Source: Prevotella bivia DSM 20514 (GTDB taxonomy: Bacteria > Bacteroidota > Bacteroidia > Bacteroidales > Bacteroidaceae). Taken from it: DNA of 64,000 bases. Location: the NCBI RefSeq assembly GCF_000262545.1, contig NZ_JH660660.1, positions 1,892,482 to 1,956,481 on the forward strand, in the 5' to 3' direction. The stretch's first letter is position 1; every line of letters begins with the position of its first letter. The notes beneath the pieces were generated by a model that saw nothing but the letters and a program-made list of their open reading frames with translations, was not told the origin of the DNA and made no database searches. Below, piece after piece: positions 8,922-18,756 of the stretch. A program made the position numbers and the translations under genes.

Positions 8922-8945
8922 TATAGACTTAAAATAAAAACTCTT

Positions 8946-10451
8946 ATGAATATAAAACCTTTTTACAGTGGTGTGTTACCACTGCTATTAACAGCGTATT
9001 CTCTTCATACGCAAGCACAAAATATGGTGATGCTATCGCCAGAGGACAGTCCTTCCACGATTATTGAGAAAGCTGCCTGTGTTGTTCCCTCAGTTCGTCA
9101 ATATGCGTGGCAGCAACAAGAGCTTACAGCTTTTTTACATTTTGGCATGAACACCTTCACCAATAAGGAGTGGGGTGAGGGAACAGATAGTCCTTCGCTG
9201 TTTAATCCTACCAATTTTGATGCCGAACAATGGATTAAAACTCTACGCAATGCAGGTTTTAAAACCGCTATCCTCACTTGTAAGCATCACGATGGGTTCT
9301 GTCTATGGCAAACAGCATATACCGATTATAGTGTGAAATCATCGCCATGGCTCAATGGCAAGGGTGATGTTGTACGTGCAGTGAGCGATGCTTGTAAAAA
9401 GTATGGTATGGGGTTTGGAGTGTATTTGTCGCCTTGGGATCGTAATTCAAAATTTTATGGTACATCAGCTTACAACGATTACTTTGTCAGTCAGCTCAAG
9501 GAATTGTTAACGCAGTATGGGGAAGTGAGCGAGGTATGGTTTGATGGTGCTTGTGGCGAAGGGCCAAATGGTAAAAAGCAGGAGTACGATTTTGTGCGTT
9601 GGTATAAAATAATACGCGAGTTGCAGCCTAAAGCTGTTATTGCTGTGATGGGTCCTGATGTGCGTTGGGTAGGTACAGAGAGTGGGCGAGGGCGTGAAAC
9701 CGAGTGGAGTGTAGTGCCTATGGATAATCTTAGCCAAGAGCAGATAGCAGCCAATTCCCAAAAGGAAATGATAACCCCACCTTCAGGCGATATGGTGGGA
9801 AACGATCTTGGTAGTCGGGAAAAAATAATGCAGGCCAAAGCACTTGTATGGTATCCTGCTGAAACCGATGTTTCGATACGTCCGGGATGGTTTTATCATC
9901 AAACAGAAGACGATAAAGTGAAAACTCCTAAGGAGCTAATGGAAATATATTATTCTTCCGTGGGGCGTAATGGAGTCTTGCTTTTGAATGTTCCTCCCAC
10001 ACCAGAAGGATTGATCAGTCAAAAAGATGTGGCTTCATTAATGGGTTTTAAGCAGCTATTAGATAAGACGTTCCAAACCAACTTGCTTGCTCCTAGTAAG
10101 AACATCGTAAAGATAGAGAAAGCGCAGCCAAAGAAGATAGATGCCAGTGCCTATTATGTGAATAAGCAGTTGAAGGATATTTATTCGTTAAGCTATACGC
10201 TCCGCCAACCTATCAGCTTTAATGTTATCGCTTTGCAAGAAGATATTTTAAAGGGTCAAAGGGTAGAAAAGTTTGTAGTCGAAGTAAGATCGTCTAAAAA
10301 GGATGCGTGGAGGGTAGTGGCAGAAGGTACTACTATCGGTTATAAACGTTTGTTGCGTATTCCTACTTGTGAGGCAAAGCAAGTTCGTTTACGTGTTCTT
10401 GAGGCTAGGAGACAAGTGAACATCGCTTTCTTTGGCGTTTATCAAAACTAA
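8946..10451 (+). CDS. GH29 alpha-L-fucosidase
   Basis: Hydrolyses alpha-linked L-fucose from glycan ends with retention. The start at 8946 gives a signal peptide (MNIKPFYSGVLPLLLTAYS...TQAQ), so the enzyme is periplasmic or exported; the longer frame from 8889 starts upstream of the promoter. The barrel shows FLHFGMNTF, the motif CKHHDGFCLW (HHDGF, active-site His pair) and EVWFDGACG with the nucleophile Asp200. The C-terminal 120 residues form a beta-rich domain. The length (501 aa) is typical. It is divergent from the AmpG-like gene and converges on the susCD operon; it would remove core or antennary fucose from host N-glycans. Confidence 0.95.
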   Translation: MNIKPFYSGVLPLLLTAYSLHTQAQNMVMLSPEDSPSTIIEKAACVVPSVRQYAWQQQELTAFLHFGMNTFTNKEWGEGTDSPSLFNPTNFDAEQWIKTLRNAGFKTAILTCKHHDGFCLWQTAYTDYSVKSSPWLNGKGDVVRAVSDACKKYGMGFGVYLSPWDRNSKFYGTSAYNDYFVSQLKELLTQYGEVSEVWFDGACGEGPNGKKQEYDFVRWYKIIRELQPKAVIAVMGPDVRWVGTESGRGRETEWSVVPMDNLSQEQIAANSQKEMITPPSGDMVGNDLGSREKIMQAKALVWYPAETDVSIRPGWFYHQTEDDKVKTPKELMEIYYSSVGRNGVLLLNVPPTPEGLISQKDVASLMGFKQLLDKTFQTNLLAPSKNIVKIEKAQPKKIDASAYYVNKQLKDIYSLSYTLRQPISFNVIALQEDILKGQRVEKFVVEVRSSKKDAWRVVAEGTTIGYKRLLRIPTCEAKQVRLRVLEARRQVNIAFFGVYQN

Positions 10452-10513
10452 CTCGCTTTGCTCGTTTACCCCACGGCTAGGCACATTCCACCCTTTTGAG
10501 GTGCCAAAAATAA

Positions 10514-10557
10514 AAACTCCGAGTAAAAGGCTTTTTAAGTCCTTCTACTCGGAGTTT
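10514..10557. terminator. Bidirectional hairpin between the fucosidase gene and the susCD operon
   Basis: A 12-bp stem (AAACTCCGAGTA at 10514-10525 with its complement at 10546-10557) has an inner AAGG/CCTT extension and T-rich flanks. It lies between convergent genes and can stop both. A second weaker hairpin is at 10604-10632. Confidence 0.8.
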
Positions 10558-10676
10558 CTTTATTACTAACTCTCTAAACGCTTATATTGCTATTATAAGG
10601 AAAGCATTCCTCACCTCACGATGAGGAGATGCCTATTCTTTAAAACGAATATAATTGTTTAGTGTTAGTGTATAAG

Positions 10677-11690
10677 TTACTTGTAGAATTTTACTTCAGA
10701 AAGAACTGTGTAAGGATATTTCCCATTGCTAAAGTTATCTGTAAAAGTAAGGTTTATTTGTGTGGTCTTAACCTTGTTGAAGAACACAATATCCCATCCT
10801 TTAGGTGATTTTTTTATCTCGGGGCATATAGCTTCTCCTATATCTGTCCACTTATCATCTACTAGAGCCTTGATTTGTACAACACGAGGCATTGTACCTT
10901 CAGGGTATCCCATTTTAGAAAATTCAGGTACTATTAGCGTTAATCCACTAACCTCTGTTGGTTCATGGAATTTAAACTGTGCATAAGAGTTTGGATTGTC
11001 AATCTCGAATCTTTCACAATTGGAATCACTCATATCTCCATCACTAAGTTTGTCGCTTTTCCAGTTGTAGACAGGATCTAAATAATCATATTTTTCAAAT
11101 TCAATCTGCTGCTTACCTTCAAGCGTGCCAATACTATTGATATTAGAAATCTTTTTACTAATAATCCACTTAAAAGTAGAAGCAGATTGTACAATATCAA
11201 GCCCATCTTTTGATTCCAACGATAGTACAAGTTCTGATTTTTCTTTGTTTTTAAGTGCTTTCAATGAAGCCGATTCTTTGTTAATAGAAAAAGTAAATGG
11301 TTTTGCTGAAATTTTCTCACCTTGTTTAATCGTTACAATTGCGGTTTTTAAAGAAACAGCATCTCCTTTTAAAGCTGTAAGCCCTTCACTTGTTGTAGGA
11401 ACAGCCTTTAAGGTAAAGGTTAAATCTTTATCAGTAGGATTTGTTATTTCTGCAAACAAACTAATTGTATCACCCGAGGTTGTTAACCTTCCACCTTCTC
11501 CAGCCTGAATGACTTCAGATGTAGCTTCGTTCTTAGGGAAATAGCAACGGTTATCAATAAAGCCTTTTACTACTACCGTGTTGTCGACAGGATATAGTGG
11601 AGATCCTACCTCTGGATCGCTTTGGCACGAAGCAGCGATGAGAGGGAGTGAAAGCATCGCTATGTTTATTGCTTTTATTTTAAGTTTCAT
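10677..11690 (-). CDS. DUF1735-type surface glycan-binding lipoprotein (last gene of the susCD operon)
   Basis: Lipoprotein signal with Cys22 (LIAASC). The N-terminal 140 or so residues have the beta-sandwich pattern of DUF1735 domains (VVVKGFIDNRCYFPKN, ..FTLKAVPTTSEGL). The C-terminal half (YAQFKFHEPTEVSGLTLIVP, ending YTVLSEVKFYK) resembles a discoidin-like carbohydrate-binding fold. Proteins of this layout sit beside SusD as extra surface glycan-binding proteins. It follows the LamG lipoprotein gene by 25 bases. The function is inferred from domains and position. Confidence 0.8.
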   Translation of the reverse strand: MKLKIKAINIAMLSLPLIAASCQSDPEVGSPLYPVDNTVVVKGFIDNRCYFPKNEATSEVIQAGEGGRLTTSGDTISLFAEITNPTDKDLTFTLKAVPTTSEGLTALKGDAVSLKTAIVTIKQGEKISAKPFTFSINKESASLKALKNKEKSELVLSLESKDGLDIVQSASTFKWIISKKISNINSIGTLEGKQQIEFEKYDYLDPVYNWKSDKLSDGDMSDSNCERFEIDNPNSYAQFKFHEPTEVSGLTLIVPEFSKMGYPEGTMPRVVQIKALVDDKWTDIGEAICPEIKKSPKGWDIVFFNKVKTTQINLTFTDNFSNGKYPYTVLSEVKFYK

Positions 11691-11715
11691 TGTTCTTAAG
11701 TTTTAAAATAGTTGT

Positions 11716-12891
11716 TTATTTACCATCAATGCGGATAGGCTTGCTCCATTTTATATTCGTGTTGCTGAAAGCTGTATGCTTATTTTTGGTAATATCGGTA
11801 AATTTATAACCACTACCTTCATTGAGCTTAAAGTACATGAAGAGGTTTTCTGCATTTGGATCAACGTTGTACATATTATTTATAATCTGATTGCCTGTAC
11901 GTGCAACTGTCCATAAGCGAAGTTCGCTAATGTTTAGATCTGATTGTAAACCGTCTGAGTTGCCAAGCTTAATATCATCGTAAGCTAAGGTTACTGGTTT
12001 GCCCGGTACATCTAGTGTTACATCAGCCTTACCATTTACGTATAAAGTAAGTTTAGAACCTTCGCATACGAAAGCAATGTGATACCACTTATTAGGCTCG
12101 AAGGTAGCATTTGTATTTACCTGAACGCCTTGAGTCTTAATCTGTATCTTGTTACCTTCTACCTGTGCATCACCAAAACGTGTATAGATTTCGCCATCCA
12201 TACCCGACGGAGCCCAAGCACCGAAGATACACTGGTTAGCTAGCTCACCTTTAGCCTTACCAAGTTTGCTAATACGCACGTTGTATTCAAGTGTCCAATC
12301 CTTTAAAGTTACATTTTGATTTTTGGCTAGTTTAACCTTAACAACACTTTCATTAGTAATAGTTGGAACAGGCTGCTTTACTACCTTGTCTAGTAAATAA
12401 AGGATAGTACTTCCAGAGTTTAATACTTCTTTAGCACCATCTTTGCTTGTTAAGCGCAACGCAACAGCATACTTCTCACCATTCTTCGTCATTTCTTCTG
12501 GAATGGCTTTAACCTTTAGGAAAGCTGTATTTGAAAGTGCCTTACCTGCTTCGATCGTGAAATCTTTTTCTGAAAGCGCATAATATTTCTCGGGGAGAGG
12601 TTGGTAGTTTGTACCATTCTCTTCGTTGTATGCTTTTAGCACACCCGAGTTGTCCACAAAATTGAATACGCAGGTATTAGCTGTTGGGTTGGATAGGCGA
12701 ACGCTAATATCCGACGAAACTCCGTCAACATCAACAGCCAATCTTTTAATGGTGTTGCCGTTGGTGTTGGTTTGTGTGATAAATGCCTGATCTGTTAGCT
12801 GTTTGTATTCAGCATTTTCACATGATGTGAGGCAAACAGACGATAGAGTAACCAAGCCTGTTAGCGCATATAATATATTCTTTTTCTTCAT
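11716..12891 (-). CDS. DUF1735 plus LamG-like lipoprotein (surface glycan-binding protein)
   Basis: Lipobox Cys24 (CLTSC). Residues about 30-165 form a DUF1735 domain (VSVRLSNPTANTCVF-like spacing, YYALSEKDFTIEAGK). Residues about 185-385 form a LamG/concanavalin-like jellyroll with the signature WYHIAFVCEGSKLTLYVNG and ISELRLWTVART. In the B. theta high-mannose N-glycan locus (BT3983-3987, from memory) a similar DUF1735/LamG lipoprotein lies between susD and a GH18 enzyme. It is placed here directly behind the GH18 gene (20 bases). It probably holds N-glycan at the cell surface. Confidence 0.85.
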   Translation of the reverse strand: MKKKNILYALTGLVTLSSVCLTSCENAEYKQLTDQAFITQTNTNGNTIKRLAVDVDGVSSDISVRLSNPTANTCVFNFVDNSGVLKAYNEENGTNYQPLPEKYYALSEKDFTIEAGKALSNTAFLKVKAIPEEMTKNGEKYAVALRLTSKDGAKEVLNSGSTILYLLDKVVKQPVPTITNESVVKVKLAKNQNVTLKDWTLEYNVRISKLGKAKGELANQCIFGAWAPSGMDGEIYTRFGDAQVEGNKIQIKTQGVQVNTNATFEPNKWYHIAFVCEGSKLTLYVNGKADVTLDVPGKPVTLAYDDIKLGNSDGLQSDLNISELRLWTVARTGNQIINNMYNVDPNAENLFMYFKLNEGSGYKFTDITKNKHTAFSNTNIKWSKPIRIDGK

Positions 12892-12911
12892 AATGATGCT
12901 TCAATATAAAA

Positions 12912-14030
12912 TTAGTTTCTCTTAGAAGGGTTCATAATCTGAATAGCTTGTCGAAGAGAAGGATAGAACTTTCCATCGACATTATATTCATACTCCATGT
13001 GGAATGTTCCTACACCACCTTTGCGGTATGTAATGCCATTGAGCATTGGGTTCCACAAAGCGAAAGCCTTTAATGAAGGTACTCTCTCTCTTGTTGGGAG
13101 ATTGAAAAAGAAACCACCTGTGCTTGCAAACCTCTCATAATTCTCACAAACAATAATCTTTTTAGCAATTTCTTCTGCGCTTAATTCGCTTTGGAAATGG
13201 TTATATTGAGTGTTAAATCTGTTTTGGAGGAAATCAAAGCCGTGCACATTATAACCGTCAGAATAGGTCTGCAAGATAAAGTAATTGAAGTACTTAGCAT
13301 ATTTTGCATCTATCGCATTTGGTTCGCCATCTACCACTAGCAATTTGTCTGTACCTGAAGCAGGACCAAGACGCTTTGCAAGTGTTTCTACAAAGGCTTT
13401 TATAATTTTAGGGTCGGTTTCCCACATTTCGTAAGGATGGTTTACACCATAATGAGTATAATGAGGTTCTGCATCCATATCAAAGCCATCGTAACCATAT
13501 TTGTCAATGATGTCGCAAATAGCGGTAGCATACTTTTTAGCAGCTTCTATCTTTGATTCTAGCGATGAACCCCAGCCCCATGTCTTGTGTCTCCATTCTG
13601 TCCAAGAGAGTTTGCTATCAGGACCTTCTTTAGGCTGTTCTGGCGTTAGCTGATCACCAATGTTAAGTACAAGGAAACAAATCATAGCCTTAGTACCTTT
13701 CTTTTCTTGAACAAATCTTAAATCCTTCAACTGTTCTTCTGATGGATTGTTCCAGTTGCCCCAAATAGAAACCATATCCACACTGTCAGGAAGACCTGCC
13801 AATGAGTTTTCTAATGAAGCTCCTTTACCTGACCACTGACCAAACCATCCGAAAGCTACAGGGTGATCGGTCTTTTTGTAAGCACGTAGCTGCTCATAAT
13901 AAGCTTCTGTCTTATTGTTGTGAGTAAGATCAGCAGGGTTTTTGATCTCTGTCTCAGTAGCATCACTACAAGCTGTAAGTGATGCCACTGCGAAAGCAGA
14001 GAATAATATTGTTTTGAAAATACTTTTCAT
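12912..14030 (-). CDS. GH18 endo-beta-N-acetylglucosaminidase-like lipoprotein
   Basis: The lipobox (SLTAC, Cys21) predicts a lipid-anchored, probably surface enzyme. The barrel has the GH18 motif DGFDMDAE at residues 181-188; Glu188 is the catalytic acid and Asp186 the assisting residue. VDMVSIWGNW and YFILQTYSDGYN are further family stretches. Endo-F/Endo-BT3987-type members cut between the two core GlcNAc residues of N-glycans, which fits the fucosidase and hexosaminidase nearby. The length (372 aa) is one catalytic domain without a fused binding domain; the separate DUF1735 lipoproteins may supply that. Chitinase activity is the alternative, less likely given the neighbours. Confidence 0.9.
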   Translation of the reverse strand: MKSIFKTILFSAFAVASLTACSDATETEIKNPADLTHNNKTEAYYEQLRAYKKTDHPVAFGWFGQWSGKGASLENSLAGLPDSVDMVSIWGNWNNPSEEQLKDLRFVQEKKGTKAMICFLVLNIGDQLTPEQPKEGPDSKLSWTEWRHKTWGWGSSLESKIEAAKKYATAICDIIDKYGYDGFDMDAEPHYTHYGVNHPYEMWETDPKIIKAFVETLAKRLGPASGTDKLLVVDGEPNAIDAKYAKYFNYFILQTYSDGYNVHGFDFLQNRFNTQYNHFQSELSAEEIAKKIIVCENYERFASTGGFFFNLPTRERVPSLKAFALWNPMLNGITYRKGGVGTFHMEYEYNVDGKFYPSLRQAIQIMNPSKRN

Positions 14031-14066
14031 ATTCTAATAATGTATCTTTTAGGTACTTAATAAAAA

Positions 14067-15617
14067 TTACTTTTGCCACCACATCTTTGTAGTGTAGTCG
14101 TCGTTTCCTTTGAGTAACTGAACAGCCTTTAGATAGTTGTCCTTGTTTTGGACGCTTTCTTCTTGGTCAAAAGGAATACGATTAGGAACATTAAGGGCAG
14201 AGCCAGTGTTCTGTGCTACAGGGAACACCTTAGGGTAGCCCGTGCGACGAATTTCGTTCCAGCCTTCTTGTCCATCAGGGAACATTGCAATCCACTTTTG
14301 TACAGCCAAGCGCTCCTTGTTAGCAGCATCGTTACCTGCTTCCCATTTAATGGTAATATTACTTACAGCACCAGCAGATCCGCCATAGTTAATGTCGGCA
14401 TCTTCATAGCTAGCCATTGTTTTGGTAGCATCGTTAATGTAGTTGTCTACATTGGCAGCACCCCATTGATCGAATGATAGCTTGATACCTAGATTATATA
14501 AGTTTTCAGGAGTATCGCCCATTTTCCAATTGAGCATAGCACCTTCTGCTTTGCAGAAAGCCATTTCGGCAGCAGTCATCCAAACACCTTTGGTAAGTTG
14601 TGTTACATTAGCAGCCGAGTAGCTTTCACCAGCAATCTTTTTGTTACCAATTTTAGCACCTGCACGGCAACCTATGATAGGACGCTTACCTTTAGTTTTT
14701 GTGTTAGAGAAATACTTAGATAGGCGTGGGTCTCCGTAGCCATACATATAGCTTTCGATGTCAGCACATGCGCGGCTATCTCCCCATTCTACAGAAGTTT
14801 TCCACTGACCGTTAGGATTGTAAGCTATCTCTAAGTTGTCTTCGTTCTTCTCGATAACGCCATCGGCTACAGCCTGTTCGCCTAGTTCTTTTGCCATTTG
14901 AGGTGCTACACCACTAATGCGGATAGCAATGCGAAGCTTCAAAGAGTTAGCATATTTTAGCCATTTAGCCATCTTACCGCCATATACCTTGTCTTGTTCT
15001 GCAGCAACAGTAAGGTTAGGGTTGGTAATTAGTTGTCCCTTAATGACTTCTGTTGCGCTATTAAGATCCTTTATGATAGCTTTGTAAACATCTTCTTGTG
15101 ATGAATAAGCGTTAGGATTTTTAGGATCGGCACCAATAGGAAGTGGACCGTACATATCGGTGTAACGTAAGAAGTTAGCCGACTTTAGGATCAAAGCCCA
15201 TGCGTACATCACGCCATCACCCTTTGTCAAACGCTTTATTTCATTGAATGCCGAAACAGTTTTAGGCATAGAATCCTTGAAAGGATAGCGCACCCAACCA
15301 TTAGGAGCATTGAATTTTGCAAAGTTCTTTTCTGCAAAGCCATCGTTGGCGTATGTCATATAACGACCAAGATAGTTACCGATCAAGTCTTCGTTCATCT
15401 GGTAAGTATTTTCTTGTTCAGGGAAAGCCTCGTTAGCCATCTGAACGATGAAAGAAGAAGTGATATAGTTATCGCGTTTTAATTCGTCAATACTTAGCTT
15501 ATTACCAGGGCGGTTATCCTCCTGAAAACCATCAGTACAAGCAGGCATAGCAAAGAGTGTTGCTCCTGCACATACTGCACCAGCAAGTATTTTTGAAATA
15601 TTATAGTTTGTATTCAT
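14067..15617 (-). CDS. SusD/RagB-like outer-membrane glycan-binding lipoprotein
   Basis: Lipobox Cys27 (FAMPAC). The protein (516 aa) shows SusD-type TPR helices early (AFPEQENTYQMNEDLIGNYLGRY..., VMYAWALILKSANFLRYTDMYGPLP) and the C-terminal WxxMFPDGQEGWNEIRRTGYPKVFP that is typical of the SusD-like 2 group. It caps the SusC barrel and binds the glycan. It lies 25 bases behind susC and 36 bases before the GH18 gene, all on the minus strand, so the five genes form one operon. Confidence 0.95.
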   Translation of the reverse strand: MNTNYNISKILAGAVCAGATLFAMPACTDGFQEDNRPGNKLSIDELKRDNYITSSFIVQMANEAFPEQENTYQMNEDLIGNYLGRYMTYANDGFAEKNFAKFNAPNGWVRYPFKDSMPKTVSAFNEIKRLTKGDGVMYAWALILKSANFLRYTDMYGPLPIGADPKNPNAYSSQEDVYKAIIKDLNSATEVIKGQLITNPNLTVAAEQDKVYGGKMAKWLKYANSLKLRIAIRISGVAPQMAKELGEQAVADGVIEKNEDNLEIAYNPNGQWKTSVEWGDSRACADIESYMYGYGDPRLSKYFSNTKTKGKRPIIGCRAGAKIGNKKIAGESYSAANVTQLTKGVWMTAAEMAFCKAEGAMLNWKMGDTPENLYNLGIKLSFDQWGAANVDNYINDATKTMASYEDADINYGGSAGAVSNITIKWEAGNDAANKERLAVQKWIAMFPDGQEGWNEIRRTGYPKVFPVAQNTGSALNVPNRIPFDQEESVQNKDNYLKAVQLLKGNDDYTTKMWWQK

Positions 15618-15642
15618 TTTTGTCTAAATTAGTGTTATTGGT

Positions 15643-18600
15643 TTAGAACTTAAGTTTTACATTGAAGCCCATTGTGCGGAGACTTGGCTGCATCAAATAG
15701 TCGAAGCCTTGATAATAGGTTCCTGTTGATGCTGTCGACTCTGGATCGAATGGCGCTTTGTTATAAAGCATAAATAGGTTGTGAGCGTTCAAACCAAGGG
15801 TTAGCTCCATTCCGCCTAGCCACTTACGTGGGAAAGTATAAGATGCATGTACATCTTGCAAACGGGCATTGGTTGCGCTATAGATATATTCTGACCAAAT
15901 AGGATTGTCGCCACCTACTACTGAATAATATTTTTCAGCAGAAATAGTTCCGTTGTTAACAGGGATACCACCGTTATCGCGAGCTTCAGCAGAACGCTTA
16001 GAAACACCGTAAGCATCCATCAATGCTTGTGTCTGCGACATTACGATACCGCCAAAGCGTGCTGTAATAACGAAACCGAAGTTGAAGCCCTTATAGCCGA
16101 AATCGTTAGTGAAGCCAATATTACCCTTTGGCAATACCGAGCCACGATATGATGGGTTAGCTAGGTTTGTCTGAACTACGTTGCCATCTTTTACAATAGG
16201 GTTGCCTTCTGGATCGCGAGCAAAGTCGGTTGTCATATAAAGGTCGCCCATAGTACCGCCCTTCTTCAAAATGATGTCGGCACCCTTCAAACCGCCTTGG
16301 TTGATAACTTCGTTTTCGTCGGCTAGCAATTCCACGATCTTGTTGCGGTTAGCACTGTAAGTGAAGTTTGTACTCCAATCGAAATCACCCCACTTGTGGT
16401 TGTAACCTAATGACAATTCGATACCACGGTTGCGAACGTTACCGGTTTGAACATATTCTCTTGTGAAACCTTCACTAGGAGTGATAGGGCGTAAGAATGT
16501 TTGGTTTTTGGTGTTCGACTGATAGAGGGTAACATCCAATGTTAAATTGTTGTTGAAGAAACGCGCAGTAAGACCAGCTTCCCATGAGTCGGTACGCTCT
16601 GGCTTGAAGTTGCTAGGGAACTTGTAGGTTACTGTTTCGTAAGTACCTGATGCAGGGTTATAGCCATAGCGCCATGGCGAGGTAATGTTAGCTGATATAG
16701 CCGAACCTACAGAAGCCCATGAGCCACGTACCTTCAAGTAGCTGATAAACTCAGGCAATTTAGCCATCTGAGAGATAACAGCCGACATACCTACAGAAGG
16801 GTAGAAGAATGAAGGATTGTCTGTACCAGCAAGGGCAGAGTCCCAGTCGTTACGACCTGTAAGGGTTAAGAACAACATACTCTTCCAACCTAATTCCACG
16901 TTAGCGAAGATAGAGTTAACGCTATGCTTATAGTAGTCGTAAATAGGACGGTTATCGTTGGTAGGTGTGCCATAGTCAATACCGTTTGGTGTGAATATGT
17001 TAGAAGGAGCCTTCAAACCACCTTGGAAACCTGTTACATCGTATTTAGTGCGATTGAATGATGTACCAAGGTTAGCACCAATGCTGTAATCGCCAAGCAC
17101 CTTGTTTACATTGAACATCAAGTCGCCATAAAGTGCCTGATCGTTTACCTTATCATAGCCATAGAAGCCATATTTAGAGTGTGCAAAGAGGTTGGTAGTA
17201 GAAGCGTAACGCTTATCTTCCTGCTTTGTGGCAGCATCGTCCCAGCGAAGACGAGCAGCAACATCCAACCAATCGAAGATCTTGTACTTCAACTGACCAC
17301 TTACCATATAGCGTGTACGGTTGTTGGTGCGAACCATGCGGTTAGCTACCCAATAAGGGTTTTGCATAGATAGTGCATCGCCGTAGTTCCAGTTTTGCAT
17401 ATAGATACCGCGTGTCTCATCAAAAATCTCATAAGTACGAATAGCATTAAAGCTTTCGCCACGTGGGAAGAGATAAAGACCTGTCAGTGGGTTATAATAT
17501 TGTCCCTGAGCAGTGAGGTTGCGGTCGTTCTCACGGATATAGTTGAAGTTGAAATCGAATGTCATTCGGTTGTCCTTCAAGAACGATGTAGTGTTACGGA
17601 AAGTGAAGTTGTAACGATCGTACTTGTTGTTAGGAAGAATACCCTTAGCATTGGTGGTACCAATAGACAGATAGGTTTGGTTTTTTTCTGTACCAGCCGT
17701 CAACGATACGTTGTTCTGAACATTAGAACCTGTATTAAAGAAGTGCTTAGGGTCGAAAGCACCGTAAGGCGATGCTGCCTTAGCACCCCATGACTTTACT
17801 TCACCCGGGCGGTTAAGATAAGAATTTTGGAATTCAGGCATGATGAAAGGATTAGCAAACTGTGTGCTGTTGCTGATCGTTACGCTTACCTTACCTTCTT
17901 TACCCTTTTTGGTGGTGATCATAATAACACCTTGGGCAGCAGCCGAACCGTAAAGAGCAGCAGCCGCAGGACCAGAAAGGACGTTGATCGACTCAATATC
18001 CTCTGGGTTTAGGTCGGCAATACCTTCAGAACCTGGTTGTGAACCATATATACCACCGCTCACTTCACCATTATTAGTGTTGTTTACAGGTACACCATCA
18101 ATAACATAAAGTGCTTGGTTGCTCTTTGTGATACTCTTAGGACCACGCATAACGACACGGGTAGCACCACCCATACCAGCAGCAGAAGCATTGATGTTTA
18201 CACCAGCTACTTTACCAGAAAGGGAGTTCATAAAGTTGGCACTCTTAACAGTGTTAAGTGCCTCGCCGCCCACTTTCTGCACATTGTATGAAAGGGCTTT
18301 CTCTGAACGCTTAATACCCAACGCTGTTACGACAACTTCTTCAATTTGATGAGCTTCAGGCTGAAGCTTAATGTCAAGTGTAGTTGCTCCGTTTACAGCG
18401 ACTTCTTGGGTTTTGTAACCAATGTAGCTAACGATTAAAACTGCATCGGCAGGCACATCAAGCACATACTTACCGTCAATATCGGTTTGTGTACCGCTTT
18501 GAGTGCCTTTAATGCGGATAGACGCACCAATAACTGGTTCGCCATTCTCATCAACGACAGTACCCGCAACTTTTAAGTTTGCGTTAACACCACGAGCCTT

Positions 18601-18756
18601 TAGGCTTTCAGAAATAAGTGAACTTTTACCATCTATGGCTGCACTGACATAATTCGTGCGGGCAGCATTAGATGTGCCAACAACATTACTTGCGAATGAT
18701 GTTAAGCAACAACATGATAAAAATACACTAACTGGAAGGATCTTACCTTTTTGCAT
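15643..18756 (-). CDS. SusC/RagA-family TonB-dependent outer-membrane transporter
   Basis: A signal peptide is followed by a carboxypeptidase-like regulatory domain (residues about 60-135, KVAGTVVDENGEPVIGASI), a plug domain (about 140-285, EEVVVTALGIKRSEKALSYNV, GSAAAQGVIMITTKKG) and a 22-strand barrel ending in LKF. It has no N-terminal anti-sigma-interacting (STN) extension, so it is unlikely to signal through an ECF sigma factor. It imports the large oligosaccharide captured by SusD. The length (1037 aa) is normal. The leader upstream is about 200 bases long and contains a hairpin at 18857-18874. Confidence 0.96.
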   Translation of the reverse strand: MQKGKILPVSVFLSCCCLTSFASNVVGTSNAARTNYVSAAIDGKSSLISESLKARGVNANLKVAGTVVDENGEPVIGASIRIKGTQSGTQTDIDGKYVLDVPADAVLIVSYIGYKTQEVAVNGATTLDIKLQPEAHQIEEVVVTALGIKRSEKALSYNVQKVGGEALNTVKSANFMNSLSGKVAGVNINASAAGMGGATRVVMRGPKSITKSNQALYVIDGVPVNNTNNGEVSGGIYGSQPGSEGIADLNPEDIESINVLSGPAAAALYGSAAAQGVIMITTKKGKEGKVSVTISNSTQFANPFIMPEFQNSYLNRPGEVKSWGAKAASPYGAFDPKHFFNTGSNVQNNVSLTAGTEKNQTYLSIGTTNAKGILPNNKYDRYNFTFRNTTSFLKDNRMTFDFNFNYIRENDRNLTAQGQYYNPLTGLYLFPRGESFNAIRTYEIFDETRGIYMQNWNYGDALSMQNPYWVANRMVRTNNRTRYMVSGQLKYKIFDWLDVAARLRWDDAATKQEDKRYASTTNLFAHSKYGFYGYDKVNDQALYGDLMFNVNKVLGDYSIGANLGTSFNRTKYDVTGFQGGLKAPSNIFTPNGIDYGTPTNDNRPIYDYYKHSVNSIFANVELGWKSMLFLTLTGRNDWDSALAGTDNPSFFYPSVGMSAVISQMAKLPEFISYLKVRGSWASVGSAISANITSPWRYGYNPASGTYETVTYKFPSNFKPERTDSWEAGLTARFFNNNLTLDVTLYQSNTKNQTFLRPITPSEGFTREYVQTGNVRNRGIELSLGYNHKWGDFDWSTNFTYSANRNKIVELLADENEVINQGGLKGADIILKKGGTMGDLYMTTDFARDPEGNPIVKDGNVVQTNLANPSYRGSVLPKGNIGFTNDFGYKGFNFGFVITARFGGIVMSQTQALMDAYGVSKRSAEARDNGGIPVNNGTISAEKYYSVVGGDNPIWSEYIYSATNARLQDVHASYTFPRKWLGGMELTLGLNAHNLFMLYNKAPFDPESTASTGTYYQGFDYLMQPSLRTMGFNVKLKF

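Noticed and set aside
11125..11508. 127-aa plus-strand open frame inside the DUF1735 lipoprotein gene
   Set aside because: Shadow of a well-supported lipoprotein gene; no promoter or domain.
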